DNA of 64,000 bases from Pseudomonas kuykendallii (GTDB lineage Bacteria; Pseudomonadota; Gammaproteobacteria; Pseudomonadales; Pseudomonadaceae). Below, in pieces: positions 40,210 through 49,195 of this stretch (position 1 is its first letter; each line of letters opens with the position of its first letter). The position numbers and the translations under genes were made by a program. Location of the stretch: the NCBI RefSeq assembly GCF_900106975.1, contig NZ_FNNU01000004.1, forward strand, positions 1 through 64,000, given 5' to 3'. The notes below the pieces were generated by a model. That model had not been told where the DNA came from and did not search any database. It was given only the letters and a program-made list of their open reading frames with translations.

Positions 40210-41229
40210 ATGGCGATCGAGCTGAATGGACAAAGCAAACGCATCGGGCTGGCGCTGTCCGGCGGAGGATTTCGCTCGGCGGCGTTTCATCTGGGCGTGA
40301 TGCGCCAGCTCGAGGCGCTCGGCCTGCTCGGCAAGCTGGACCTGATCAGCTGCGTCAGCGGAGGCAGCATCGCCGGTGCCAGCGTGGCGCTGAACTGGCA
40401 GGCGCAGAACAGGCTGGGGCCGCTCGACAGCTACCTGCGCACCCAATCGATCGCGGTGGCCTCGTTCATTGGTGGCGCCCTGGACATCTTCGAGACCCGC
40501 CTGGAGAAACTCGCCGACTCCTACGACAAGCATCTGGTCGGCGGAAAGACGCTGGCGGCCTTGAGCGCGGGCCCACGCCTCTATCTGAACGCCACCAACC
40601 TGGCGACCGGCAACCTGTTCTTTTTCGTTTCCGGCGGCGGCAAACCCAGCGAACTCGGCGAATACGAACTCGGCGTGATTGAAGCTCCGGCCTTCCCCCT
40701 GAGCCTGGCAGTCGCGGCGTCCTCGGCGTTTCCACCGGTCTTCCCGCCCCTGCGCCTAGGACCCGACCGCTACCAACCGAGGGCCGAGTTCGCCATGGAG
40801 TACGTGACCCTGACCGACGGTGGCGTCTACGACAACATGGGCATCAACCCGCTGCTGGCGAAGAGAAATGCACTGGACTACCTGATCGTCAGCGACGGCG
40901 GCAAACCCTTCGCTCTCGACAGCCGCCCAACGGAATCCGGCGCCATCGTCCTGAAGGCCGGGCTGGACATCATGATGGAACAGATACGTGGCCTGGAATT
41001 CGACCGCCTCGAGCATCGCGCTCTGGCCGGCGTCGGGCCGAAACCGATGTGGTTCTCCATAGACAGCACCGAAGGCGAGACCCAGGCCGGCGACGCCGCT
41101 TTCGCCTCGGCCATCGATACCAACCTGAGGCGGCTGTCCGAAGCGGAAATGAACGTACTCACCCGGCATGGCGCCGCACTGGTGAAAGCACGCCTCGAGA
41201 GGTACGCACCGGAACTGCTGGCCGGCTAG
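40210..41229 (+). CDS. Patatin-like phospholipase, accessory
   Basis: A 339-residue patatin-family lipid hydrolase: oxyanion motif SGGGFRS (residues 17-23), nucleophile Ser50 in CVSGGS, and catalytic Asp203 in LTDGGVYDN. It is expected to hydrolyse membrane phospholipids. No signal peptide or transmembrane helix is present, so it would act on the inner face of the membrane. It is divergent from the protease/MBL operon with 282 bases between starts. GAGG precedes ATG. Patatin proteins serve as membrane-damaging effectors in CBASS and other defence systems, but no cyclase is in the window. Confidence 0.88.
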   Translation: MAIELNGQSKRIGLALSGGGFRSAAFHLGVMRQLEALGLLGKLDLISCVSGGSIAGASVALNWQAQNRLGPLDSYLRTQSIAVASFIGGALDIFETRLEKLADSYDKHLVGGKTLAALSAGPRLYLNATNLATGNLFFFVSGGGKPSELGEYELGVIEAPAFPLSLAVAASSAFPPVFPPLRLGPDRYQPRAEFAMEYVTLTDGGVYDNMGINPLLAKRNALDYLIVSDGGKPFALDSRPTESGAIVLKAGLDIMMEQIRGLEFDRLEHRALAGVGPKPMWFSIDSTEGETQAGDAAFASAIDTNLRRLSEAEMNVLTRHGAALVKARLERYAPELLAG

Positions 41230-41283
41230 CTTCGCTGGGGACGCCGCGCGGGAGAGAACCGCGCATGGGAAGAATGAGAAACG

Positions 41284-41312
41284 AAAAAGGCGGCCCGGAG
41301 GCCGCCTTTTTT
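41284..41312. terminator. Bidirectional rho-independent terminator
   Basis: AAAAAGGCGGCC-CGGA-GGCCGCCTTTTTT, stem GGCGGCC with CGGA loop, A-run on the left and T-run on the right. It ends both the patatin gene (+) and the tRNA-Glu/tRNA-Gly transcript (-). Confidence 0.9.
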
Positions 41313-41346
41313 GGCTATCAGGCTTTGGTGAGCCTGACTGCAGATT

Positions 41347-41422
<76 letters not shown>

Positions 41423-41424
41423 AA

Positions 41425-41500
41425 TGGCGTCCCCTAGGGGACTCGAACCCCTGTTACCGCCGTGAAAGGGCGGTGTCCTAGGCCACTAGACGAAGGGGAC
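41425..41500 (-). tRNA. tRNA-Glu(TTC)
   Basis: 76 nt including encoded CCA. Acceptor GTCCCCT/AGGGGAC, anticodon loop CTTTCAC (TTC). It is the first tRNA of the pair. Its promoter lies 74 bases upstream. Confidence 0.97.
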
Positions 41501-41573
41501 GCAGCCCGGAACTTACAACTTCTTTTCCGGCTTCCGGCGTTTCGCTTTTGGCTTCACGCTGGAAGTGGCGCGC

Positions 41574-41602
41574 ATTCTATTTAGCCTTCGAAAGGTCGTC
41601 AA
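41574..41602 (-). promoter_or_regulatory. Sigma-70 promoter of the tRNA-Glu/tRNA-Gly operon
   Basis: On the minus strand TTGACG (41602-41597), 17-base spacer, TAGAAT (41579-41574), followed by the GC-rich discriminator GCGCGCC typical of stringently controlled stable-RNA promoters. An A/T-rich block (about 41610-41626) upstream could act as an UP element. Confidence 0.8.
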
Positions 41603-41720
41603 GCACCCTTCAAATATTTTTTTAAATCAACGACTTCAACTGCTGTCAGCGCGCCACTATCGGATGACACGTCAAGTCTCTACACTCGGGCAAAACGCGC
41701 ACACTACTAAGGTGAAGAAG

Positions 41721-42491
41721 ATGTCACCCATCGTCATTTCGGTCCTGGTAGCCGCCGGCATCCTGCTATTGCTGGGCATCGGCTACATCAACCACATGGT
41801 GGAAAACAATGCGCTGGAGAAAGCGCGGCTGCGCGCTGACCTCACGGACCGCACCCGTCGCATCGGCGATCTGTCGGAGGTCTTCCCCGGGCAGTACATG
41901 ACGCCGTCGCTCAAGCTGCTGCTGGTCGGGCTGGAGCTCAAGCTCAGCGAACGGCTGCTGACGGTCGACAAGAACAACGCCGAGCTGCGCGCCCGCATCG
42001 CCTACCTGCAGCCGCTGTTCGCCCAGGGTGAAGGCATAGTCCCGGGCAACCCGCCGCAGCCGATCAACAATGACGGTCAGGCCAAGGAAGTGCGTTTCCA
42101 GCTGGAAACCCTGCACGGGCAGATCACCCGCGCCGCCCAGGAAGGCCTGCTCTCGGCCAACGATGCCAAGCAGTGGATCGCCAACGTGCGGCACATTCTG
42201 GTGCTGCTCCACATCGAATTCTTCACCAACCTCGGCCAGCAGGCGCTGCAACAGAAGCTGCCGCGTCAGGCGCGGCTGGCCTACGAGCGTGGCGTGCAGT
42301 TCCTGCGCAAGCAGCCCAACGTCGCGCAGTACAAGGCGGAGCGCGAGAAGCTGGAGCAACAGCTGGCGCAGACCGAAGCGATGATCCTCGCCTCCGACCA
42401 GCCGCATCTGGAAGAAAACACCGAGCTGAATGCCGGCCTGTCGCAGCTGGAGGAGGATGACGTCTGGCAGAAGAAGAAAATCTACGACTGA
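41721..42491 (+). CDS. Membrane-anchored coiled-coil protein, unknown function
   Basis: A 256-residue protein: one N-terminal membrane helix (about residues 3-22), then a soluble helical region with coiled-coil character (residues 130-240). It is acidic near the C-terminus. A GTG start three codons earlier (41712) is possible; ATG at 41721 is adjacent to GGTGAAGAAG. Conserved in Pseudomonas near sagS, from memory. Family not identified. Confidence 0.75.
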   Translation: MSPIVISVLVAAGILLLLGIGYINHMVENNALEKARLRADLTDRTRRIGDLSEVFPGQYMTPSLKLLLVGLELKLSERLLTVDKNNAELRARIAYLQPLFAQGEGIVPGNPPQPINNDGQAKEVRFQLETLHGQITRAAQEGLLSANDAKQWIANVRHILVLLHIEFFTNLGQQALQQKLPRQARLAYERGVQFLRKQPNVAQYKAEREKLEQQLAQTEAMILASDQPHLEENTELNAGLSQLEEDDVWQKKKIYD

Positions 42492-42500
42492 GGACTGCGC

Positions 42501-42983
42501 TCAGCAGTCGGTCAGCCGCAGGAAGATCGCCGCCAGGCGCTCCAGGCCCTGCTGGTCCGCCTCGCCGAAGCGGGCCAGGTCGGGGCTGTCCAGATCGAGC
42601 ACGCCGATCAGTCGCCCGTCCTTGAGCAATGGAATGACCAGTTCGCTGTTCGAGGCGCTGTCGCAGGCGATGTGGCCCGGAAATGCATGCACATCCTCGA
42701 CCCGCTGGGTCTTCCCGCTTGCCGCCGCGGTGCCGCAGACGCCACGCCCGAAGGGAATCCGTACGCAGGCCACCTTGCCCTGGAACGGCCCCAGCACCAG
42801 TTCCTTGCCACGCGCCAGGTAAAATCCCGCCCAGTTCAGGGCGCCAAGCTCGTGAAACAGGAATGCCGAGAACTGCGCAGCGTTGGCGATGAAATCGCGC
42901 TCGCCGGCCAGCAGCGATTCCAGTTGCGCCGCTAGCAGGCCGTAGCCTTCGAGCCCCTGGCCAACCTCGTCGAGCGCGATCAT
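42501..42983 (-). CDS. Free methionine-(R)-sulfoxide reductase (fRMsr, GAF domain)
   Basis: A 160-residue GAF-domain enzyme that reduces free Met-R-sulfoxide. Three cysteines at 73, 83 and 107 have the same spacing (10 and 24) as E. coli fRMsr Cys84, Cys94 and Cys118. It overlaps the upstream ATPase gene by ATGA (42980-42983). It is the first of several methionine-sulfoxide and peroxide defence genes in this region. Confidence 0.9.
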   Translation of the reverse strand: MIALDEVGQGLEGYGLLAAQLESLLAGERDFIANAAQFSAFLFHELGALNWAGFYLARGKELVLGPFQGKVACVRIPFGRGVCGTAAASGKTQRVEDVHAFPGHIACDSASNSELVIPLLKDGRLIGVLDLDSPDLARFGEADQQGLERLAAIFLRLTDC

Positions 42984-43870
42984 GCCTCGGTCCCCAGCAG
43001 TTGCAGCCCGACCCACTGGCGGGCGAACTGGTACGCGCAGCGCCCGTTGCGGTTGCCACGGCCCGAAGCCCAGCGGATCGCCTGCTTCTCCAGCTCCTCG
43101 CTACAATGCCATTGCAGGCCCGCCTGCTCTGCCATGCTGCCGATCCAGTGGCGCACGACATCGAGGAAATGCTCCTGGGTGAAGGGGTAGAAAGACAGCC
43201 ACAGGCCGAAGCGGTCGGACAGCGCAATCTTGTCCTCCACCGCCTCGTTGGGGTGCAGCTCGCCATCCACCATCTGCCAGTTCTCGTTGTCGCTCTGCTT
43301 CTCGGGCACCAGATGGCGGCGGTTCGAGGTGGCGTAGAGCAGCACGTTCTCCGGCGCGCGCTCCAGCGAGCCGTCGAGCACACTCTTTAGCACGCGGTAG
43401 TCGCCCTCGCCCGCCTCGAACGACAGGTCATCGCAGAACAGCACGAAACGCTGCGGCAGACGCATCAGTTGCTCGACCACCCGCGGCAGATCGGCCAGGT
43501 GATCGCGCTCGATCTCGATCAGGCGCAGGCCGGCGGCGGCGTTTTCAGCCAACAGCGCCCGGACCAGCGACGACTTGCCGGTGCCGCGCGCCCCCCAGAG
43601 CAAGGCGTGGTTCGCCGGCAGGCCGTCGAGGAACTGCCGGGTGTTGCGCGCCAGTTGCTCGCGCTGCCGGTCGACGCCGATCAGGTCGTCGAGGTTCAGG
43701 TCGAGGCTGACCTGCAACGGCAACAGGAAACCGGAGCGCCCTTCGCGCTGCCAGCGCGCGGCCAGGCATTGGCTCCAGTCGAGCGGCGGGCGCACCGCAG
43801 GGAGCAGCGGATCGAGGCGGGCCAGGACGCTTTCGGCACGTTCCAGAAAGGCGGACAAACGGGGTTCCAT
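42980..43870 (-). CDS. DUF815-type AAA+ ATPase
   Basis: A 296-residue P-loop ATPase with Walker A GARGTGKSS (about residues 94-102), Walker B VLFCDDLSF and sensor region LYATSNRRH. It matches the DUF815 ATPase family, of unknown cellular role. Overlap with fRMsr suggests co-expression. Confidence 0.88.
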   Translation of the reverse strand: MEPRLSAFLERAESVLARLDPLLPAVRPPLDWSQCLAARWQREGRSGFLLPLQVSLDLNLDDLIGVDRQREQLARNTRQFLDGLPANHALLWGARGTGKSSLVRALLAENAAAGLRLIEIERDHLADLPRVVEQLMRLPQRFVLFCDDLSFEAGEGDYRVLKSVLDGSLERAPENVLLYATSNRRHLVPEKQSDNENWQMVDGELHPNEAVEDKIALSDRFGLWLSFYPFTQEHFLDVVRHWIGSMAEQAGLQWHCSEELEKQAIRWASGRGNRNGRCAYQFARQWVGLQLLGTEA

Positions 43871-43971
43871 CGAATACTCCTGCGACTCGTCGATGACGCG
43901 CCGAGCGATGCCGGCGACGCGATTGATTGGGCTATGCTTGGACGGCGACGGACTCGAGTTGGCCGCTACCC

Positions 43972-46284
43972 ATGGATATATCGTTCACCGACCGCTTGTC
44001 ATTCAAGCAGGCCAGCCTGACGGTACTGGTAGCATTCATTCTCGGCACGCTACTGAGCCTGATCCAGGTTGGCGTCGATTATGCCAGCGAAGATGCGTCC
44101 ATCGATCGCGAGATGCAGACGCTGCTGGAAATCGCCCACAACCCCGCGGCGCGCATCGCCTACAACATCGACGCGGAACTGGCGCAGGAACTGGTCGAAG
44201 GCCTGCTGCAATCCCCCGCCGTGATCCGTGCGGAAATCATCGACAACGACGGGGTGACCCTGGCGAGCGTCAGCCGGACACCGCATGTCGACGGCTATCG
44301 GCTATTCAGCGACATGCTGTTTGGCGAGCACCGCGGCTTCGAATCGACCCTGTTCGTCGACCACGACCCCGGCGAGAACCTCGGTCTGCTGCGTCTGCAA
44401 GTCGACACCTATGCCTTCGGCGACCACTTCCTGCGCCGCTCGTTGATCACCCTTCTTTCCGGCTTCGCCCGCAGCCTGCTGCTTTCGCTGATCCTGCTGG
44501 TGATGTTCTACGCCATGCTGACCAAGCCGCTGGCCGGCCTGGCGCGCGCGCTGAGCACCCGCGACCCGCGCGATCCGCATCAACGGCTGGAACTTCCGGC
44601 GGGCCACGAGCACGACGAAATCGGCGTGCTGGTGCAGGCCATCAATCAGCAACTGCAGCTGACCAGTGCCGAGATCGAGCAGCGCCGCGAAGCCGAGAAT
44701 CGACTGACGCACTACCTCGGCGAACTCGAAGGCATCGTTTCGGCGCGCACCGCCGAAGTGGAAGCGGCTAACGCGCGCCTCACGGCCTCCAACCGCGACC
44801 TGCAGGCCGCCAAGCGCACCGCCCAGGAAACCGCTCAGGCGCGTGCCGCCTTCCTCGCCCACATGAGCCACGAAATCCGGACACCGTTGAACGGCCTGCT
44901 GGGGATGCTTTCGCTGTCGATGGACGGCCCGCTCGGCACCGAGCAGCGCCAACAGCTGTCGATTGCCCACGATTCGGGCAAGGTCCTGGTGGAACTGCTC
45001 AACGATATCCTCGACCTGTCCAAGTTCGAGGCCGGGCAACTGGAGCTGGAGCGGATTCCCTTCGATCTGGGCAGCCTGGTGGAGGACACCGCCAGCCTGC
45101 TGTCACAGAACGCCAGCCCCGGCGTGGAGTTGACCTGCCTGATCTCGCCGGGGCTGCCGAGCCAGTTGCTGGGCGATCCGACGCGTGTCAGGCAGATCGT
45201 CAGCAATCTGCTTTCCAATGCGCTCAAGTTCACCCGCACGGGTCGCGTCGATGTGAAGGTCCGGCCCAGCGCGAACGGTGTCTGCATCATCGTCCGCGAC
45301 ACCGGGATCGGTATCCCGCCCGCGGCCCAGGCGCGGATCTTCCATCCGTTCGCCCAGGGCGGCGCCGGCATTACCCGCCAGTACGGCGGCACGGGGCTCG
45401 GCCTGGCGCTGGCACGGCGGCTCTGCGAAGCCATGCAAGGCGAGTTGGAGCTGGATTCGCGCGAAGGCGAGGGCAGCCAGTTCATCGTCGACCTGCCACT
45501 GCCGGCGCACCAGCTCGCCGCGCCCGTCCACCGCATGAACGGGCGGGTCGTCGCGCAGATCGCCGCCGACAGCGGCCTGGATGAACTCCTCGATACCTGG
45601 CTGCCGGTGTTCGGCCTGGAATACCGGCGCCAGGACCCTTCGCAGTCGCTCTCCGGGACGCAGGTCGATCTGCTGATCAGCGATCGCGCGGAAAACCTGC
45701 TTGGCCTGCGAGCCGAAACCTCGGCGCCGCTGCTGCTGATCACGGCCTACGGCAACTTCCTGCCGACCGAGGAAACGGCGCACCTGGCACCGCTCGAGCA
45801 GTTGGCACGACCGCTGTCGCGCGCCGCACTCGCGCAGTCGCTGTCACGCCTGCTCGGCCAGGAGCCGACCAACGTCGACCCACAGCAGCGCGAGGAAAAG
45901 CCGTTGCGCCGCGCACGGGTGCTGCTGGTCGAAGACAACGCGGTCAACCAGCTCGTGGCCAAGGGCATGCTCGGCAAGCTGGGCTGCGAGGTGGCCGTTG
46001 CCGGACATGGCGCCGAAGCGCTGGCGTACCTGGAGGAGCAGGACGTCGATCTGGTGCTGATGGACTGCAACATGCCGGTGATGGACGGCTACGAAGCCAG
46101 CCGGCGAATTCGTCGCGACGGACGCTGGGCCGACCTGCCGATCATCGCGCTCACCGCCAATGCCCTGCCGGACGAACGCGAGCGTTGCCGCAGCTGCGGG
46201 ATGAACGATTACCTGGCCAAGCCGTTCCGCCGCGAAGAACTGGCAGCGATGCTCGACACCTGGTTTTCACCCTCCGCCCACTAG
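43972..46284 (+). CDS. sagS: Hybrid sensor kinase SagS-like
   Basis: A 770-residue sensor kinase: helix at residues 15-33, periplasmic region about 34-155, second helix 160-183, HAMP-like and coiled region to 285, HisKA with His300 in [13 protein letters not shown], HATPase (about 400-520), a degenerate receiver-like region, and a C-terminal REC with LVLMDCNMPVMDG. It matches the SagS class of P. aeruginosa, which links surface attachment to biofilm formation through HptB and BfiS. ATG at 43972 begins the first helix region. Confidence 0.88.
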   Translation: MDISFTDRLSFKQASLTVLVAFILGTLLSLIQVGVDYASEDASIDREMQTLLEIAHNPAARIAYNIDAELAQELVEGLLQSPAVIRAEIIDNDGVTLASVSRTPHVDGYRLFSDMLFGEHRGFESTLFVDHDPGENLGLLRLQVDTYAFGDHFLRRSLITLLSGFARSLLLSLILLVMFYAMLTKPLAGLARALSTRDPRDPHQRLELPAGHEHDEIGVLVQAINQQLQLTSAEIEQRREAENRLTHYLGELEGIVSARTAEVEAANARLTASNRDLQAAKRTAQETAQARAAFLAHMSHEIRTPLNGLLGMLSLSMDGPLGTEQRQQLSIAHDSGKVLVELLNDILDLSKFEAGQLELERIPFDLGSLVEDTASLLSQNASPGVELTCLISPGLPSQLLGDPTRVRQIVSNLLSNALKFTRTGRVDVKVRPSANGVCIIVRDTGIGIPPAAQARIFHPFAQGGAGITRQYGGTGLGLALARRLCEAMQGELELDSREGEGSQFIVDLPLPAHQLAAPVHRMNGRVVAQIAADSGLDELLDTWLPVFGLEYRRQDPSQSLSGTQVDLLISDRAENLLGLRAETSAPLLLITAYGNFLPTEETAHLAPLEQLARPLSRAALAQSLSRLLGQEPTNVDPQQREEKPLRRARVLLVEDNAVNQLVAKGMLGKLGCEVAVAGHGAEALAYLEEQDVDLVLMDCNMPVMDGYEASRRIRRDGRWADLPIIALTANALPDERERCRSCGMNDYLAKPFRREELAAMLDTWFSPSAH

Positions 46285-46295
46285 CGAACCGCCCT

Positions 46296-46751
46296 TCAGC
46301 GATCGAGCAGGTGCAGCAGCCGGTCCAGACGTTCGCGCAGCTCGATCAGCTCACCAGCATCCACATCCGCCATGCAGTGCAGGCGCTGCTGCACCGGCGG
46401 AACCTGGCCACGCAAGGCCAGGCCAGCCTCGGTGAGACCGAGGTGCACTTCCCGCTCGTCCCGAACGGCGCGCTGCCGGCGCACCAGGCCGAGTTGCTCG
46501 AGGCGCTTGAGCAACGGCGTCAGGGTCCCGGAATCCAGCATAAGGCGCTGGCCCAACGCCTTGACCGTCGGCTGCCCGGGGTCGCTGGCCTGCCACTCCC
46601 AGAGCACCATCATCGCCAGGTACTGCGGATAGGTCAGGCCGAGCGCATCGAGCATCGGCTTGTAGCCACGGATGACCGCCCGCGAGGCGGCGTACAGCTT
46701 GAAGCAGACCTGCTGATCCAGCGCCAGACCGGCCTCCTCGGCTGGACTCAC
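46296..46751 (-). CDS. ospR: MarR-family redox regulator OspR-like
   Basis: A 151-residue MarR regulator: winged helix (about residues 45-110) and conserved redox Cys16 in QQVCFKLYAASR, the OhrR/OspR sensing cysteine position. Start is GTG at 46751, overlapping the gpx stop (GTGA). In P. aeruginosa OspR represses the gpx gene and responds to oxidation. A candidate operator lies upstream of gpx. Confidence 0.88.
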   Translation of the reverse strand: MSPAEEAGLALDQQVCFKLYAASRAVIRGYKPMLDALGLTYPQYLAMMVLWEWQASDPGQPTVKALGQRLMLDSGTLTPLLKRLEQLGLVRRQRAVRDEREVHLGLTEAGLALRGQVPPVQQRLHCMADVDAGELIELRERLDRLLHLLDR

Positions 46752-47233
46752 TTGAGCAGCGCCTCGATCTCGCCGGTGAGTTCCTCGGGCTTGGTGGTGG
46801 GCGCGAAGCGCTTGACCAGCTGGCCATCGGCGCCGATCAGGAACTTGGTGAAATTCCACTTGATGCCCTGGCTGCCGAGCAGGCCGGGAGCGCGCTTCTT
46901 CAACTGGACGAACAGCGGGTGCGCGGCGGCGCCATTGACGTCGACCTTCTTGAACAGCGGGAAACTGACACCGAAGTTCAGTTCGCAGAATTCGGAGATG
47001 GCGCTCTCGTCGCCGGGTTCCTGCTTGCCGAACTGGTTGCACGGGAAGCCGAGCACCACCAGGCCACGGTCCTTGTAATCCTGCCAGAGCTTCTCCAGGC
47101 CCTGGTATTGCGGGGTGAAGCCACACTTGCTCGCGGTGTTCACCACCAGCAGGGCCTTGCCACCGAAGTCGGCGAGGGATTTCTGTTCGCCCTTGATGGT
47201 GGTGCAGGGTATGTCGAGGAGTACGTCGCCCAT
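46748..47233 (-). CDS. gpx: Glutathione/thiol peroxidase
   Basis: A 161-residue peroxidase with peroxidatic Cys37 in NTASKCGFTPQY (Cys instead of selenocysteine), plus Gln in PCNQFGKQEPG and Trp in KWNFTKFL. It reduces hydroperoxides, most likely using thioredoxin. It is coupled to ospR by the 4-base overlap. Confidence 0.93.
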   Translation of the reverse strand: MGDVLLDIPCTTIKGEQKSLADFGGKALLVVNTASKCGFTPQYQGLEKLWQDYKDRGLVVLGFPCNQFGKQEPGDESAISEFCELNFGVSFPLFKKVDVNGAAAHPLFVQLKKRAPGLLGSQGIKWNFTKFLIGADGQLVKRFAPTTKPEELTGEIEALLK

Positions 47234-47270
47234 GGTCGTTGTCCTTATCGAGGGAAGAAGGCGAAACATA

Positions 47271-47295
47271 GCAATCAATTGAATTGCACACAATT
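47271..47295. promoter_or_regulatory. Candidate OspR/MarR operator upstream of gpx
   Basis: GCAATCAATTGAATTGCACACAATT (47271-47295): it holds the perfect palindrome TCAATTGA and the inverted repeat AATTG-CACA-CAATT (47282-47295). The CAATT/AATTG half-sites resemble OhrR-family sites. It lies 38-62 bases before gpx ATG, a position suited to repression. Confidence 0.55.
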
Positions 47296-47351
47296 TATCT
47301 TGATCCGCAGGACCTTTTCAGTTCGCCAATTGCTACGTCACAGCGCCAGGT

Positions 47352-47375
47352 AAGGTGGGCTGAAGCCCACCCTAC
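47352..47375. repeat. REP-like short palindrome
   Basis: GGTGGGCT-GA-AGCCCACC within TAAGGTGGGCTGAAGCCCACCCTACGG. Very similar extragenic palindromes (GTAGGGTGGGCTTCAGCCCACC) are scattered in Pseudomonas genomes. It lies between gpx and msrB. Confidence 0.6.
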
Positions 47376-47398
47376 GGAAGGCGGTGCGTCTGCCGGAA

Positions 47399-47797
47399 TC
47401 AGGCGTCGCGCGGTTCCAGCTTCAGCGACGCCGAGTTGATGCAGTAGCGCATGCCGGTCGGGCGCGGACCATCGGGGAACAGGTGGCCGAGGTGGGCGTC
47501 GCAGCGCGCGCAGCGTACTTCGACACGGTGCATGCCGTGGCTGAAGTCCTCCAGTTCGCGGATCGCCTCGGGCGACACCGGCTGGAAGTACGCCGGCCAG
47601 CCGCTACCGGAGTCGTACTTGGTTTCGGAGTCGAACAACGCGGCGTCGCAGCAGGCGCAGCGGTAGAGGCCGGGCGTCTTGCTGTCGTTGTACTTGCCGG
47701 TGAACGGGCGCTCCGTACCGCCCAGGCGGCAGATGTGGAACTGCTCGTCGGAGAGCTCCTCGCGCCAGGCGTCCAGGGGTTTTTCAAGCTTATCCAT
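47399..47797 (-). CDS. msrB: Peptide methionine-(R)-sulfoxide reductase MsrB
   Basis: A 132-residue zinc-containing MsrB. Zinc ligands are CxxC motifs Cys47/Cys50 and Cys96/Cys99; the catalytic residue is Cys119 in RYCINSASL; the SGSGWPAYF motif is present. It repairs oxidised methionine in proteins. The start ATG at 47797 follows GAGGTAACC. Confidence 0.95.
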   Translation of the reverse strand: MDKLEKPLDAWREELSDEQFHICRLGGTERPFTGKYNDSKTPGLYRCACCDAALFDSETKYDSGSGWPAYFQPVSPEAIRELEDFSHGMHRVEVRCARCDAHLGHLFPDGPRPTGMRYCINSASLKLEPRDA

Positions 47798-47967
47798 GGG
47801 GTTACCTCGTAGCGGAAAAAAGCCCGGGCTGTACCTTTTCCGGTCATCGGGCCGGACGTATCATGCCTGACTTTCGACAGCGGCCTGGCGTCCGGGTTGC
47901 GGCCCGCCCCCTCTCCGCCCTCCTCCAAGCGCGACCGTCCGCCGCGCCATTCGGGACATCCAGCCTC

Positions 47968-49179
47968 ATGCAGTTCAGCAAATCGAACAAGCTCGCCAAC
48001 GTCTGCTACGACATCCGCGGCCCGGTGCTCAAGCACGCCAAGCGCCTGGAAGAGGAAGGCCAGCGCATCCTCAAGCTGAACATCGGCAACCCGGCGCCGT
48101 TCGGTTTCGAGGCGCCCGAGGAAATCCTCCAGGACGTGATCCGCAACCTGCCCACCGCGCAAGGCTACAGCGACTCGAAAGGCCTATTCAGCGCACGCAA
48201 GGCGGTGATGCAGTACTACCAGCAGAAGCAGGTCGAAGGCGTCGGAATCGAGGACATCTACCTGGGCAACGGCGTTTCCGAACTGATCGTGATGTCGATG
48301 CAGGCGCTGCTCAACAACGGCGACGAGGTGCTCATCCCGGCCCCCGACTACCCGCTGTGGACCGCCGCGGTGGCGCTTTCCGGCGGCAAGCCGGTGCACT
48401 ACCTATGCGATGAACAGGCCGGCTGGTTCCCCGACCTCGCCGACATGAAGGCCAAGATCACGCCGAACACCAAGGCGATCGTGCTGATCAACCCGAACAA
48501 CCCGACCGGCGCGGTGTACTCCAAGGAAGTGCTCGAGGGCATCGTCGAACTGGCGCGGCAGAACGGGCTGGCGCTGTTCTCCGATGAAATCTACGACAAG
48601 ATCCTCTACGACGAGGCGGTGCACATTTCCACCGCTTCGCTGGCGCCGGACGTGCTCTGCCTGACCTTCAACGGGCTGTCCAAGTCCTACCGCGTGGCGG
48701 GTTTCCGTTCCGGCTGGGTGGCGATCTCCGGGCCCAAGCAGCATGCGCAGAGCTACATCGAGGGCCTCGATATCCTCGCCAACATGCGCCTGTGCGCCAA
48801 CGTGCCGAGCCAGCATGCGATCCAGACCGCGCTGGGCGGCTACCAGAGCATCAACGACCTGGTACTGCCCAACGGCCGCCTGCTGGAACAGCGCAACCGC
48901 ACCTGGGAGCTGCTCAACGACATCCCAGGCGTCAGCTGCGTCAAACCGATGGGCGCGCTCTACGCGTTCCCGAGGATCGACCCGAAGGTCTGCCCGATCC
49001 ACAACGACGAGAAGTTCGTCCTTGACCTGCTGCTCTCGGAGAAACTGCTGATCGTCCAGGGCACCGCGTTCAACTGGCCGTGGCCGGACCATTTCCGCGT
49101 GGTCACGCTGCCGCGCGTCGACGATCTCGAACAGGCCATCGGGCGTATCGGCAACTTCCTCAAGACCTATCGCCAATGA
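47968..49179 (+). CDS. alaA: Alanine/pyridoxal-phosphate aminotransferase AlaA
   Basis: A 403-residue class I aminotransferase: NPNNPTGAVYS motif, PLP lysine in NGLSKSYRVAGFR, and the C-terminal HFRVVTLP segment. It matches AlaA/YfbQ (glutamate-pyruvate transaminase). ATG at 47968 gives the usual MQFSKSNKLANVCYDIRGP. It is convergent or divergent with neither flank closely; a hypothetical gene follows 16 bases later. Confidence 0.93.
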   Translation: MQFSKSNKLANVCYDIRGPVLKHAKRLEEEGQRILKLNIGNPAPFGFEAPEEILQDVIRNLPTAQGYSDSKGLFSARKAVMQYYQQKQVEGVGIEDIYLGNGVSELIVMSMQALLNNGDEVLIPAPDYPLWTAAVALSGGKPVHYLCDEQAGWFPDLADMKAKITPNTKAIVLINPNNPTGAVYSKEVLEGIVELARQNGLALFSDEIYDKILYDEAVHISTASLAPDVLCLTFNGLSKSYRVAGFRSGWVAISGPKQHAQSYIEGLDILANMRLCANVPSQHAIQTALGGYQSINDLVLPNGRLLEQRNRTWELLNDIPGVSCVKPMGALYAFPRIDPKVCPIHNDEKFVLDLLLSEKLLIVQGTAFNWPWPDHFRVVTLPRVDDLEQAIGRIGNFLKTYRQ

Positions 49180-49195
49180 GCCAGCGGGGCGCCTG

